This document shows positions 44,630-57,238 of a stretch of 64,000 nt of DNA, piece by piece. Origin of the DNA: Hirundichthys speculiger (Eukaryota; Chordata; Actinopteri; Beloniformes; Exocoetidae); the NCBI GenBank assembly GCA_018398805.1, contig JAGFBZ010000328.1, forward strand, positions 1 through 64,000. The letters are read 5' to 3'. The notes beneath the pieces were generated by a model. That model did no database searches. It saw only the letters and a list, made by a program, of their open reading frames with translations, and was not told the DNA's origin. Every line of letters starts with the position of its first letter. Position 1 is the first letter of the stretch. The position numbers and the translations under genes were made by a program.

Positions 44630-45390
44630 AAGATGAGACCGTGCAATGCTCAGAGAAGTCGAACAAAAAAAAGAAAGAAAAAAGAAAAAAAGCATCTCCC
44701 GAGAGCTCCATCCCAGAAACTGCAGGGTTTACTGAGGGCGTTAAATGCTAAAGTCCATGACAGTAGGAAGAAAACCAAGTTAGAGGAAGAAGGGCTAATG
44801 GGAGAAAGCCACTTCTGTCATAGAGGGAACATGGAAGTACAGCTCAGGTTTGCAAAACTGCATCTTTACAGACTTATGGAACAATGTCCAACGGACAGAT
44901 GGAGTTGTTTCGTCTTAATAACCGTACCTTGTTTGGTGAAAACACGTCATTTCAGAAAACACATCACTTACTCATCGTCAAGCGTAGCGATGGAAATGTG
45001 ATGATTTGGGGTAGTTCTGCAGCCACAAGACCTGGAAACCTTCCTGTCAGTGAGATGACCATGAACTCTTCTGTAGACCAGAGTTCTCTGAAGTCAGATG
45101 TAAGGCCATCTGGCCATGTAAGAGCACAATGAACCCAAAGATACTGGCAAATCCAAGTCAGAATGCTTGAAAAAATACAAGAATCAAGGTCGTGGATCGG
45201 CCTGGTCAAACTCCAGACCTCATTTCAACTGAGATGCTACGACAGGGCCTGAAGAGAGCTGTGCACAAGGGACTCCTTAATGAACTGAAGCACTGTTGTG
45301 AAGACAACGGCGTGAGAGACTGAAAAGTTGTAAATGACTAATTGCCAATATTGCTACAAAGCTGGATCGACAAGTAGTTGCATAATGGAG
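44630..45390 (+). pseudogene. Decayed Tc1/mariner-like transposase gene
   Basis: A broken series of matches in order: LHLYRLMEQ(W) near 44860, ACGGACAGATGGAGTTGTTT (TDxxEL motif), then GTGATGATTTGGGG (VMIWG motif) near 45000, then GGTCGTGGATCGGCCTGGTC AAAC with CTCCAGACCTC (the WPAQSPDL-like segment) near 45190. The frame changes several times and stops intervene. Inverted repeat ends were not found. Confidence 0.65.
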
Positions 45391-46709
45391 GTACTTAGCT
45401 TTCCCCACATTATTTATTTTCTTCTTAGCCTTAATGGCACTGTGAAAAAGTTATATATTTTCCTGTCTGACGTTTTTATTTTTTTTACATCATTCTAAGA
45501 CCATACGAATAAAAAGAGTCTTATTTATAAAGTAAATACATTTATCAGTAAAATGCGGTAAATCGATTCATGTGCCAGTTCACGATTCCCATGATGCCCT
45601 CTGGGGAGCACAAGTAATTTATGGTGATTTCAAACAGCAGTGAATCCCTTTTGAAACCTGAATCGTGTCGAACATAAGCGTAATCTTGTCTTGTCGTCCT
45701 TTAGTCCAGTTTACTTTGTGAACAAAACTGTGTATTTGTAAGGGGGTGTGATGGGGTTGTTGATATATAAAAAAAAAAGTGGGGGGGACTGTAGCAGCTT
45801 CCAGCCTGACAGGTTTTTTGGGGATTAGTGTGTATTTTTTGGCTGAAACAAGTCTGCACTGGTAGCCAAGAGTGTATATCAGCATGGCATCACCAAAGCC
45901 TGCCTTGGTACTGTGAAATCTAGCAGTGGCGAAGGTCTCTAAAATAATACATCTGTCACTTCCATTACCATGACAACCATGGCAAACCTTTTTATTTTTT
46001 CAGTTTATTTATTATTATTTTCATCTGCATGCAGTGAGACAGAGCACAATGCATTAGGCAGAGGATATTTGCCAAATATGACAGTTTAGACAATGCTTGC
46101 CAAGTCATGCTTTTTTTTTTTTTTTTGCATTCTGTGGTTGTTTCTAAGAAATTAAACTCAATGTAAGACATTCTTGTAAAACACAAATACGACTGGAGCT
46201 TACATAATAAAACCGTCTAAACGCACCTAAACGCCTTCATTACTGTGCAGGCCAGTCTCACCAAGAAACGTGCCACAGTTAAGTCCTATTACAAATTACG
46301 AGATGACAATGATGTAACATCTTTTGAAAGTTGAAGCCAACCTGGTAGAAATGCAATTCCTCAACTGACCACTGGGGCTGGTGACGTAAACGACTGAGTC
46401 AAAGTATGCAGGAGAAGTAAGCGTATTTAAAGCATGACTCAAAATACAGTTTGGTCTCCATAGCTTGATTATACTTCCATGACAACTGTAGGTAAAATTA
46501 TATAAAGCAACAAACCTGTAATCATTTTAGTTACTAAGCGCTGAGTATTTTCTTCACTTCTGAGCTGTGAAGAAAATCCTGACAGAAGATAGTCATTTTC
46601 CAAAAAGAATAGATTTTGTTGTACATCGGACAACAGACTGGGTTGGTCTGGAAGGGTCTGAAGATGAAGATGAACCAAGAGGGAAAATTGTACAGTATAT
46701 TTGGACTCT
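45391..46709. other. No gene recognised
   Basis: Unique AT-rich sequence with poly-T tracts. Short minus-strand frames lack domains. Confidence 0.35.
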
Positions 46710-47406
46710 GCGGCCCTGATCGTACACTTTCTGCTAGCCACTACCGACTAGCCGCTACCTGCAAATTGCGGGTTTAGGAACCTCCGCTAACCGTGGTCAG
46801 ACCACCCGCAACCCACATGTCTGCGCGTACAAGAGCGCGTCGAAATGGCATCAATGTGCGTCCACCTGGTCACATGTGGACGTGCACAAACGGCTCTACC
46901 TCTGGAATTAACTCTTGTATAAAAAGCGTGATTTGGCCTCAGTTGAACCCCTGAGAAAATGGCAGAGATCGTCTTAAACGGCTTGCTCGCCAGTTAAACC
47001 ATAGACGACCAGAGCCTGTTTACTGGGAGGACACCAACTATCTGGGACTTTCAGGTAGCTGATAAGAATTGTCTGTGTAAAAATATTTATATGTATATAT
47101 CAGAGCAGAGGAGGAGGAGGAAGGAAGAGGAGGAAGCTACAGCAGAGTCCCAGTGAGCTGCACATGAGAGCTGTGATCTGGATGAAAAGACGCTACATAG
47201 CGGTTTGCGGTAGCGCAAATGCCTTAAAGGCAATGTTGGCATGATGGTTTTGAACGCCTAACCCTATGCATAATGTAGCGGGTAGCGCAGGTGGGATAGC
47301 GGGTTTAGCAAGGTGGAAGACTGCATTCTTAGCAGGGGAACGCCCCTCCCGCTACCCGCTATCCATAAATAGCGGCTTTAGGAGATCTGGTGGAAGATAA
47401 GGCCCT
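46710..47406. repeat. Possible Harbinger-like or other MITE with AGCGG-rich inverted parts
   Basis: Left GGCCCTGATCGTACAC and right GGAAGATAAGGCCC could be weakly matching inverted ends. Inside there are many GCGGGTAGCG/CGCTACCCGC words and an inverted pair near 47280 and 47352. I could not find a target duplication, so the identity is open. Confidence 0.3.
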
Positions 47407-47439
47407 GCGTGTCCAGGCAGAGGGCCACAAATCAGACTT

Positions 47440-48110
47440 TCCTGACATAACTAGAGCTGTGCCCCTACAGTTATGTCAGGGTTCATTTTAGTTCCAACTG
47501 TTTTTAGTTTTTATAAATGACTCCGGTAAAGACGTTCAAGCTAAATTGCATTTGTATACAGATGACACAGTCATATATCCATCTGCTCCCTCTGCAGCAC
47601 TGGTGATAAAAAAACTTCAGACTGAATTTCAGTCATTACAAAGAACTTTGAAGGATCTAAAATTGGTCATAATGCTCAGAAATAAAACATGTTTGCAAAA
47701 CATTGACAATCTAGACATTTTTACATCTGATGGAATATTGATTGAAAGGGTGTCCTCCAAGAAGTACTCGGGATAGAGTATTGATGAAAAAAGATTAAAA
47801 AAAGATTGGCTTTTACTTTAAAAAATAAATCAAGTTTCACATTCTCTGTAAAGATAAAAACTTATTGAAGCCACCGTTCTATCTGTGATTGTTTACGGTG
47901 ATATACCGTACATGCATGCATCCACTTTAAGGAGCCTTGATTCAGTCAATCATGATTCTGTATGTGTTATTTTAAAACCTCTTACTCACCACTGCATTCT
48001 CTATGATTTAGTCGGCTGGACATACTTTACTATTCGTAGACAGCAAACAGTTGTCAACAGTCACAATGGATTATTTCAGGACCCATCCAAGTTGACCAAC
48101 TGGACAGATG
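47440..48110 (+). pseudogene. Non-LTR reverse-transcriptase remnant
   Basis: The frame at 47546 reads LHLYTDDTVIYPSAPS, which matches the (F/Y)ADD catalytic box of LINE reverse transcriptases with T in place of A. LQTEFQSLQRTLKDLKLV follows, as expected of an L2/CR1/Rex-type protein. After a stop near 47774 and a frame change, GWTYFTIRRQQ near 48020 resembles the later L.WTPL..RR segment. 5'-truncated and broken. Confidence 0.65.
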
Positions 48111-49239
48111 AACCAACGACATCCGAAATGAGTCGCAGAATTTCATTGGGAGCCACACTTAGTCAGCCCGGGACCTGCAGGATAAACCAGTAGGCTTTCC
48201 CAATCTGCAGGCGACTGCAAGTGACCTAGGCTTATGGGGGGCAGGCTGGTACCAACAACTGGACCCACTGGAGCTCCTCATTGTGTAGTCATATTAATCA
48301 GCATCATAGGTTAAGTTCAGGTAAGCATCTCTAAAAACATGTGTTTAGTTTCCTATTTTTTTCTAAAGCTGTGTTTCTGTGTGTGGAGCATGTCTCCCTT
48401 GTAAGAGAGGTCATTGATCTCAGTGGGTATAAAATGAAAATAACAAAAGTAAAGCTAAAATAGCTGTTATCGACATAAGCTAGCCACATTCCAGCCATCT
48501 TCTTAGCTCTGCCTTTTCTGCTCTTTTTCAAAACATTTGCTGTGAAGCACGAGGACAAAAGAGGCTTCACCTATGCATCCATTAACGGAACATCATGCAT
48601 ATGTATGTTGCTTCATATGGCGCAGCGACAACTTCACTCGGGAAACTTAAATAATAAAACATTTAACTGGTCACAATGAGATTGTTTTGCGTGTTTGTTG
48701 ATAATCAGTATTTTGAGCATTCCCTTAAGCAAGTGTGCTGGAGCAGGAAAACGTCTAAAACATGCAGGGCAGTGGCCCCCAGGAACCAGAACTGGAGCAC
48801 ACTGACGTAGATCCATTCTGTTTTTGAATATCTCAACAATGAAGCATAATTTTAAAAAGCAGCGCTTTCAAAGTGTCAATCAGTCTTTCTCCAGTTTGCA
48901 ACATCCTTCCTCCAGCACGACGTTTTGCTTATAATTTCATTTCAGGACTGAAAATGGACTCCTTTGAAAACAACAAAGCACCATCGTCTCAAAAGACCTT
49001 GTTTTTGCCTGGGCAGAATTGATTGGTTGAATAGCGTTAACACTCGGCTGTGGAACTGCTTTTATCAGCCAAATCTCACCAGGAAACATGTAATGGCCAC
49101 ATCCGTCAACATGTGGTCCACATCTCCAAAATGCAGTCGTGTAATAGCCCGCGGAAATAAATTGTGGTATGTCGACGTATACCTAAGCTGTTTTCTGTAG
49201 GGCGGCGTTCCTGGGAAATGGTGGGAACAGGAACACAAA
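48111..49239. other. No gene recognised; one MITE-like scrap
   Basis: 48730-48810 (GCTGGAGCAGGAAAACGTCT, ACATGCAGGGCAGTGG) resembles the right part of the MITE family at 41528. The rest is unique sequence. Confidence 0.35.
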
Positions 49240-50025
49240 CAATGTGTTTACATGGGAAATTTAACTCCTCTTTAATTCAGAATTAAAATTAAATCCGATT
49301 TAAAATGATTATAAATGACCATGTAAACACCTAATTCCGAATGAAAATGTCCATTCCAAATTAAACTTAATTCCGAAGTAAGTGGCTGGTTTATTCTGTT
49401 TTTAAATCTGAATAAAATAATTCCACGATCATGCATACACTCATTCAGCTTTAAATTAATTACCGTCTTTCTGCGCATGCTAGTTCTCTTGCCCGTCTGT
49501 CGCGATAATGCTTATATTCCACGCTGGGCTTGTTTTCGAAACAAAGTTTCAAGATGGCAGCACGCAGTAAACGGTGGTCAAGAGCAGAGACGATTTATTT
49601 AATAAATAGCTTGGAGGAACTTGAAATAATTAAAAAAACAGATGGCAGGAAACATAAAAATTGTGAGTTTTTCAAATTTGTAGCAGCTGGGTTACATGAA
49701 GGAGGTTTTGAAAATAAAATCAAAACAAATCCAAAAAGGATGCTAATAATGTAGTCCTCCATGTTGTTGCTAATCAAGTAAGTTTGATTTCTTCCGGTAG
49801 ACGTAAATTCGTAAAGACGTCCGCCCCCCCCTATCCAATCAGAACCCTTCCCAACTCCCCAGACCTTAAGTGGAATTGGATAAAGCTGATCAAAAACGTC
49901 TTTTCCATGTAAACCTTAATTCGAAATTACAATTTCCATGTAAACTCGAAGGAAAATAGTTTAATTCTGAATTATTTAATTCGGAATAATTAATTCTGAA
50001 TTAAAAAACATCATGTAACCGTGGC
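49240..50025 (+). mobile_element. Harbinger-like element with Myb-type exon
   Basis: The two ends share inverted AATTCAGAATTA, AATTCGGAATAA and TTTACATGG/CCATGTAAA words over roughly 200 bp each, so the arms could pair. A Myb/SANT-like exon lies in the middle (49554-49754). Exact ends and a 3-bp duplication could not be fixed. The combination suggests PIF/Harbinger, whose Myb-like protein partners the transposase; no transposase is present. Confidence 0.5.
49554..49754 (+). pseudogene. Truncated Myb/SANT-like protein (66 residues)
   Basis: MAARSKRWSRAETIYLINSL, then KKTDGRKHKNCEFFKFVAAG and GFENKIKTN. The W...E...LI pattern and the following helix match the trihelix-type Myb domain found in Harbinger elements. 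Relatives have a third helix with a W-K-NL motif; here the frame ends before it. The ATG used is AAGATGG, a fair Kozak context. Likely nonfunctional. Confidence 0.5.
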
Positions 50026-51047
50026 CAAAGAGTGGTAATTCAAAACATGACCCATTCGCTTTTGAAAGAGCAGAGAAGAAAAGTGGAAAAAAAATATTTT
50101 CCTTGATGGGTCGTAAATTGTTGGCATCTCGCGTGGAAGTCACTGAATTGACTCCTTCATTTCTGTCAGCGTTTCTGGATAATCAGCAGTGTTGAATGCT
50201 TTTTAGACGGATATGGAACGAGAAGAACCAAGGTCCTGATGGTGGTGATGTCATCCCAAGGGGGATATTGCGAGACTTTGAGCATGAACATCCTGACATG
50301 GTGGGGTTGTGAAATTTAGGCCGCTTTTCCTCACATTCATGAAAATTGTCAAGTGCTTCTGTTAGATTCATGACATTAGTTCAACTGGCATCTAAGTTTG
50401 ACAGCTGTCTATCCCAACATCCACCCCAGACGCCAGTAAACAAATGCCGACGTGTCTGCTGAAAGTGCAGTGAACCTCTAGGGTGATGTTGGGCCCGCGA
50501 ATATATTATATGCTCAAGCACCAAAAATATGTGTGTATTTTAGTTTTGGACACGACGGAGCTCAGTGGTAAACAGGTTAAAGAATTTCAAGGTAAAAATC
50601 CCTTTTTTGGCAGTAATTTATTGTTTATTTAAAGTAAAACTGCCCCGAGGGTTTGGACTGTGTTATCACTCTTCGATAAAACTTTGTAGAGGAAGAGCTA
50701 TCCACGGTCTCTTTACACCCAATGAATAAATATGTTGATCTTTAGCCACAAACAGAAACTTTTCTTCCAATTTTTGTATGTTACACATATAAGACATATA
50801 AGCTCTTAGCTTAGTAGTCTTTAGAAAATGCCTTAAACTCAACTGCATTTCAAGAGCTGTCATTCAAACCATCAGAGGGCTTCAACTTGAATTGAAGCCT
50901 AAAGAAAAATCTCAACGTATATTAAAGATCCAAACATTAACCCGACAGAACAGCTCATAAAATGTCCCCACACTCGTCATTTACCACTTATCACCTGCCT
51001 GACAAAACAAGCTTTTGTGTATTATTTTCACACCCATTGTACAAGTG
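50026..51047. other. No gene recognised
   Basis: Unique AT-rich sequence with no supported features. Confidence 0.35.
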
Positions 51048-51271
51048 TGCGCTTTTGTCAAGGTCACTCAGAGGAAAAAATGGTTTTTCTAGTCCGTAGC
51101 TATGCCAGCACTGGCATTTCATTCTCCTATAAAAATATTATTAATCTCCTGGGTTTTGTATTTCCAGGGTCGCTCTCACACAAATGCCTTTGCTCTTCTT
51201 CAATTTTTTTGCTTTCATTTTTTGCAGCTTAAGTCTCTTAAAGTGCTGCTGTCACTAAAGAAATGCACATC

Positions 51272-51345
<74 letters not shown>

Positions 51346-54102
51346 AAAGAGACCTGGAACAGTTTTACAGATCAAACTGCTTGCAGACATGTCACTCAGA
51401 CTTTCTTGGTGTTTGATTTGACTTGATTTTGTTGTGTTTGGTCACAAACTACGCTGAGAGAGAAAAATTCACCCTCCATTTAAACCCGTGTTACCTTCAG
51501 TAACTTTCTCCTTCGCCCTAACCGCCTTCGGCTGCCTCGTCTATTTCTTCATCAATTAGAGACATCCCTCAGTTCCCAGGGGGACTTTTGACAGACCTCT
51601 GTGGAGGGGTATGAGCGCATTACTTTCAATAAAGAAAGAATGATTAGACACCTGAATAGCTCGGAAATCTAACCATTCAAGAGTTACAGTCAATGCTTAA
51701 ACTATCTGGAGAGAGCAGCAGAAATAGCACTGGAGGTGTGTAATGACTAGTTATCTCTTGGCAGCTTTTGAATAAGAGCCGGAACCAGTAACAACGGGAG
51801 CGTGCAGGCTTCAAAACACTCTGCGTGCCAAGCTAAATGATAATGTTCATTATACACTCTTCAGTTTAATGACTGAATCAAAACATGTCAATACAATAAA
51901 ACAGCTTCTTTGCTACAAATCATTTCCAAAAGGTAAGAAAAAACGTTTTTTTTTGAGAAATGCTAGGATAAACTAGGGCTGGGATTTTAACGTCCCTAAA
52001 TCAACACAAAAAAAAGTTCATTTCCCAGCTGCAAAGAAGATGAACGGGACGCATTGAGTGTTAGCGATAGCATTTAGCATCAACAAACAGCAGCAACTTC
52101 AGTAGAGAAATGAGCGAAAGATAACATAACTTAAGTGTACTTTTAAGATGCTTTCATGTGAGAATATAGTTTTTTTAACTTGAAATTTATGGGTAATTGA
52201 TCCATATAGAGGCAATTTGATTTTTTTTTTCTTTTCACTTCCACTGAACTTTATTGATAACACAGCTGAAGTACAAAAGCTTAAAACCCATAAAAAACAC
52301 ATCATATAAGATAATGGTTATAGAAGAGTCCACGGTTCGCTCTGAGTCATATTAAACTTAAGAATGTTTATTTTAGGCTTGATTAAATTGTAGCTGATTA
52401 TTAATACGTGTTAGCTTGTTAGCTGAGCTGTGACGCTGTCAGGAACTCTGCAGATAGTCTAAACTGCATCCACCAGACAACTCTTAAGGTCTATATTTCA
52501 GCTGTTTTTGTGTAGTTGCTGACTAACTGGTAGAGGTGGCACTTTTTATTAACCTGTTGGGCTGTTTATTTTGTGAAAGATGTTTTTTTTTTCAAAAAAA
52601 AAAGAAAAAAATTGCTTTCCATTTTTAATTGTGATGGTTCCCTTGAATTCTTCTTGAAAGAAGATTTCCGGGACACTGAAAGAGCTTGATTTGGTTTGCA
52701 GTAATCTGTAAATGTCGGATACAGATGAAAAACGAGCATTTTTGTTGTTTAAGCCCACACACTCATTGATTCTGAATTTACTTGAAATGAAAAACCTATT
52801 GTGTAATTTATTGGTAGCTGATAAAAATTAATTAATTGATAACAAATCTAAATTAGATTTTTTCAAATTGTGTCCCACCACTAGTATCAACAAAATGCAA
52901 TAATTTGAAAATCAATTCAAACACAACACGTTACATGCTGAAACTATGACATCCTAATATGATTTGGAAAATTTCTGCTCATTTGACTTGGACATGCAGC
53001 CCAAAATGTTTCTTCTCGTCGTGTCAAGTAGATGGCCTCAAGTTTGTACATGTTGTTTAACATTAATTGCACCTTCACAGAAATAAAAGTTATCTTTCGT
53101 ACCAATGCACAGACCATCAGAGATGATCCTTAACTCGCCTAACTCGCCTGAAAGGCAACGTCAAAAGACGAGACGAGACGAGAAGGGAGGAGGAGGAGGA
53201 CACAGCAACAACGTGTCGCTCACAGACTTCAATGAATTCGCACTCAGTCAGTGCTTGTGGGAGAAAAAAAAAAGCCTGAGTATCGATCTTTTTACACGAG
53301 TATCATTCGATATCAATACCAGTGTTGGTATCAATATTATCAATATCTGGATCCCCTTTCAAACCACATCTTTACCCTTGTGTTTATAGTCAACTGTTTT
53401 TTGGTGGAGGGGTTGGCATCTGAACTCCAGTCCACTCCCTGTTAGAAGCTGTGTGCAGATAAAGACTCTGATCTGGGTCTGTGATGTCACAATACCCAGC
53501 GTATCTAACTCCTACTTTTCCTTTTTTTATTTAATTTTTCAATAAATGAGGGAGGATTAATTGCTCAACAGCCCCCCTCAAAAATGCCTCGTACGTCTTT
53601 AAATGGCCACAGGTGGGACGCCGCCTGTTAAACTAAGCTAAGCTAAGGTCATGCTAAGCTAAGTTTAGCTCATGCTTTCACACGACAAGATCGCTAATGA
53701 TCCAGTGACAAGGTTGTGTTACGGTGAGATTTATTTAACATCTTATGACATGTTAAAAAGATAAATAAAAGAAATAAGATATTTTTAAGAGTTTGTTTGT
53801 TCCTGAGTGCGTGCGACACCTTTCCATGAGAGGTGAGGAACCACAAGCGTTCTGCTCTGGTCTTCAGGCTTGTCTGCAGCGTACAGAGTTAGTTTATACC
53901 TTAAACGATGATTGCCCAAAATGCATGAAATATTACACTGAAAAAAACCAACTATTCAAATACTGTTGATTTTTCCACTCTGTCTTTCACAAACTGGTTA
54001 ACCTCTCACGAAACACTCCAAACTGCCATTTTTTTTTATGTTCGCTGACATCGAATTCACTTTCCAACTTCTCCAAGCCTGCAGCTGCAGAAAACCTGCA
54101 TC
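51048..54102 (+). repeat. Left copy of a 3-kb near-identical duplication
   Basis: Matches 60931-64000 base for base over most of its length, with scattered substitutions and small indels. It has a (TA)n run at 51272-51342, an unusually insertion-free block (51380-51930), a hAT-like CTAGGGCTGGG scrap at 51972, ATCGAT-rich sequence near 53280, and GCTAAGCTAAG words at 53631. No gene is recognised in it. Confidence 0.9.
51272..51342. repeat. (TA)n microsatellite
   Basis: About 70 bp of alternating TA, longer than the equivalent run in the second copy (61159-61217). Confidence 0.95.
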
Positions 54103-55049
54103 TCTCATAATAAAAATTACATTTGATATAACTAACTGTATGCATTTTAATTTTACATACATCTCTAGAAGGTGGAGACCCTGTTCATGAATTGCACATA
54201 AAGCCTAAAGTATTTAATTCAAATTTAATCAAAGGGAGAGGAATCTCCGCATCAGCAGATCGTCGGCGTACGAGGAGCCGGGACGGAGCAGAACTGCTGC
54301 AGTTCTGCCTCAGTTCACTTCCAGATGAGATGGAGCCACATGTAAAGCAGATTTTATCTGTCGTTATTCCGTTCTATTTACTTTCTGGGATGCCACTAAG
54401 CTGTCAGTCATGCCATCATTTCAAGGATTCTTCAGTAGTGCACACAGGGTCTTTGGGTGTTTTATTCTTTTTTGTGTATTGTTCTTTTCTTTCTGGATTT
54501 CCTACATTTCTTTGACAGATTTCTTACTCAAGCATCCATATGGTGTTAAGATTTCGCAGGCAACAGCTGTACACAACAGCTGCTGACAATCGCCACTGCT
54601 TAAGATGTCCGTATTATGTGCGGGTGTGAATATTGATCATGTTTGTTTGTTTCTTTCCCCCCTTTTTTGCTTCACAGATTTTATATTTTAGATTAAACCT
54701 GATTGTCTTTCAGTGATTTCAATAAATGTTGGTCCATTTGCTAAATTTGCATTAAGATGACAAAAAGATTTGCCTCGTCACATCACGTATGTTGTCCTTA
54801 TCGGGCTAAACCCTCCATTTGTGAGCCTTTGCGAGTGCTTCAGATTTCTTCTGTCCCTTCTGAAGGTTGGAAGGCATTCATCCAGGTTCAGGTTGGCAGA
54901 AAACGGTGATTGTGATGTTCAAAAGAGAAGGAAAAATAACTGCCACAAGTTCTGGATTCATCAAAGTTTTTCATGTCTTTATCCAAGAACTTTACATCTA
55001 CTCATCTATTAACTTTTGCTTATTTGCAGTGCTGCTACCTGTTTACATA
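54103..55049. other. No gene recognised
   Basis: Unique sequence; the frame at 54192-54515 has no domain I recognise. Confidence 0.35.
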
Positions 55050-56395
55050 GTCATTTCATTCAGTCATTTGTGTCTCTCCTCTCTCTGTCCTCCATCCTCT
55101 CTCTGTCCTGTCTCTCCTCTCTTTTTCTGTCTTTACCCGGCTGGTCTTCATCAGGAAGGTCCCCCCATATGATCCAGGTCCTGCTCAAGGTTTCTTCCTC
55201 TTAAAGGGGAGTTTTTCCTTGCCACTGTTTGGCTTAAAGGTTTTTTTTCTCCCACTGTGGAAGTTTTTTACCTCTCATTATCCTTGATTTGGATTCAATA
55301 TTATAATTTTAGTAGGGCTGGGCAAGTGGGCAAGTTAACGCATTATTATCGTGTTAACTCATTAATTTATTAACGCGTTAACGCATGTTACTCATGTGCT
55401 TTTGTTTTGAAAAGTCTGTTACTGGCTGCTGCAGAACCGGAAGACAATTGGCAGGTAAACATGCGGAAAAGCTAAAACCAGACATGGAGAATGGTTAAAA
55501 ATCTGTGAACTTTACGGTTCGGGTAGCAACTCAGGTAGCAATATTAACAATTCTGTCTGAAAACAAAAATTCTGGACTGCAACAAAAAACTTTCGTGTCA
55601 TTCCTCCATGTTCCATCAGATCTGCTCCATGTGTTCACTGTCCTGCTGTTCTCTAGCTGGTTACTGCAGTCCGTAAAAAACACGTATTTTTTTTTCATTT
55701 TTTTTGTGTAAGATAAAAAAAAAAAAAAAAAACGTTATAAATGTCACTTTTTATTTCTTTTAAATTTTTGATTGACAATTGGAAATGGAAAAAGAATGAT
55801 GATACACGGATTGGTAAAGTTACTGAACTTTAACATGGACATTTTCATTTTAAAGTTCTCCCAGACGGAGGATTCAACAGAAACAAGGTTATTTGTAACA
55901 ACTGACAAGTTGAACTCCCCGTTAAAAGTTTCTGCTGTTACCTCAGAAATTACCTGTTTTAATGTTCTGATTGTGCTGAGACACAATCATTTTGTTGGAT
56001 TTTGTTTGTAGACTTTTTTTTATTTTTCATAAAAAAAAACAGGATGACATTAATGTCCTGGCAGTGGCAATAAACTTGATTTATTTTACACTAAATATGT
56101 GTTACTGACAAGTGTTGATGTTAAAAGAGTTTGAACAAATCAAGTTCATTTTACACTACTTTTGAATTCATTATTTGATTTTTCATATACAATGCGATTA
56201 ATCGTGATTAATAAGGGAAATAATGCGATTAATCGCGATTAAAAATTTTAATCGTTGCCCAGCTCTAAATTTTAGTTAATGACCCCATTGGCCGGGGTCA
56301 TGATCTAGTTCTCTGTAAAGCGCCTAGAGACAATTGATGTTGTAACAGATGCTATACAAATAAAACTGAATTGAAGTGAATTGAATTTGACTCCA
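55050..56395 (+). mobile_element. LINE/SINE 3' region split by a hAT element
   Basis: The left half (55050-55312) includes GGTCCTGCTCAAGGTTTCTT, CCTCTTAAAGGGGAGTTTTT and CCTTGCCACTG. The right half (56268-56395) includes GTTCTCTGTAAAGCGCCTAG, AGACAATTGATGTTGTAACA and AATAAAACTGAATTGAAG. Joined, they form the usual 3' end of an abundant fish non-LTR retroposon. The hAT copy at 55313-56267 lies between them. Confidence 0.75.
55313..56267 (+). mobile_element. hAT element of the TAGGGCTGGGCAA family, copy 2, perfect duplication
   Basis: Left end TAGGGCTGGGCAA and right end TTGCCCAGCTCTA. The octamer AATTTTAG flanks both sides exactly (55305-55312 and 56268-56275). Interior is rich in TTAACGC and GATTAATCGCGATTAA. 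It closely matches 34987-36134. Non-coding. Confidence 0.9.
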
Positions 56396-56399
56396 GGTT

Positions 56400-57040
56400 G
56401 CAGGGGGCGGTGGGCTAAGCAGACAGGCCCAGACCTCCTTTCACATCCTCCAGCTCTTCCGGGGAAATCAGAGGCATTCCCGGGCCCGGCCAAGGATATC
56501 CTCTCTCTAGCCGGTCTTTGGCCTGCGTCCATGAGGCCTCCTAACCAGATGCCTAAACCATCTCAACGGGCTCCCCTCCATGTGGGGGAGCAGCGACTCT
56601 TCTTCAAATCCCTTTTTTGGCCGTCTCAGATGAAAGATGCTTAGCTGTGGGGGGGGAGGGGTCGGCCACTGTGGCTCAAAAACGATGGCCGTCCATCTCA
56701 CGGTGAGACGGGAGCAGGGATGACGGATGGGATCGTCGCGCTATCAGCAGATATCAAGCAGCGTCTCGGCGTGCGCCCGTCGCTGCTGCCACCATCTCCG
56801 TCAGCTAAACAGCCAGTGGGAGTGAAACCGTGAAATGGCGCATTCGCACGGCACCGAACCGACAGCGGCGCTGAATACGGTGGCGAGCTCAGGTTGGTGC
56901 ACGGTGAACCCTTAGAGACAGTCCCGCCACCCTGCAGAGGAAACTCAATTCAGCCGCTTGTATCTCATTCTTTCAGTCACTACCCACAATTCATGACCAC
57001 AGGTGAGGGTAGAAACTCTGTCGTTGTCAGACGCATCAAT
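56400..57040 (+). repeat. Fish LINE fragment interrupted by about 275 bp
   Basis: 56405-56640 (TCCAGCTCTTCCGGGG, GGCATTCCCGGGCC, ACCAGATGCCTAAACCATCT, GTGGGGGAGCAGCGACTC) and 56916-57015 (GGAAACTCAATTCAGCCGCT, TGTATCTCATTCTTTCAG, TCACTACCCACAATTCATGA) are consecutive parts of one well-known fish LINE-derived sequence, probably antisense to its protein. 56641-56915 does not belong to it; CTTAG occurs at both junctions. Confidence 0.6.
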
Positions 57041-57238
57041 ATCCATCTTATAACACCAGCAGGATTTGTAAGTGGTATATAGTATACTGGGATATGGATA
57101 TGCACTTAATGTGGCTGCTTTTTTTTTTTTTTTACCTGTTTGCTCTTCTTATACATAGAAAGAGGTCCAGCTGAGCTTTTTCTGCTCTCACTGCTGTATC
57201 TGCTTTACCTCATCTCTCTGATATGAACTGATTGATTT

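Noticed and set aside
47546..47776. Functional LINE gene
   Set aside because: The YTDD region is present but the frame is short, 5'-truncated and followed by stops and frame changes.
53631..53680. GCTAAGCTAAG words as a CRISPR-like or regulatory array
   Set aside because: Units are adjacent and imperfect with no regular spacers; a simple tandem repeat, also seen at 14726 and in the duplicate at 63528.
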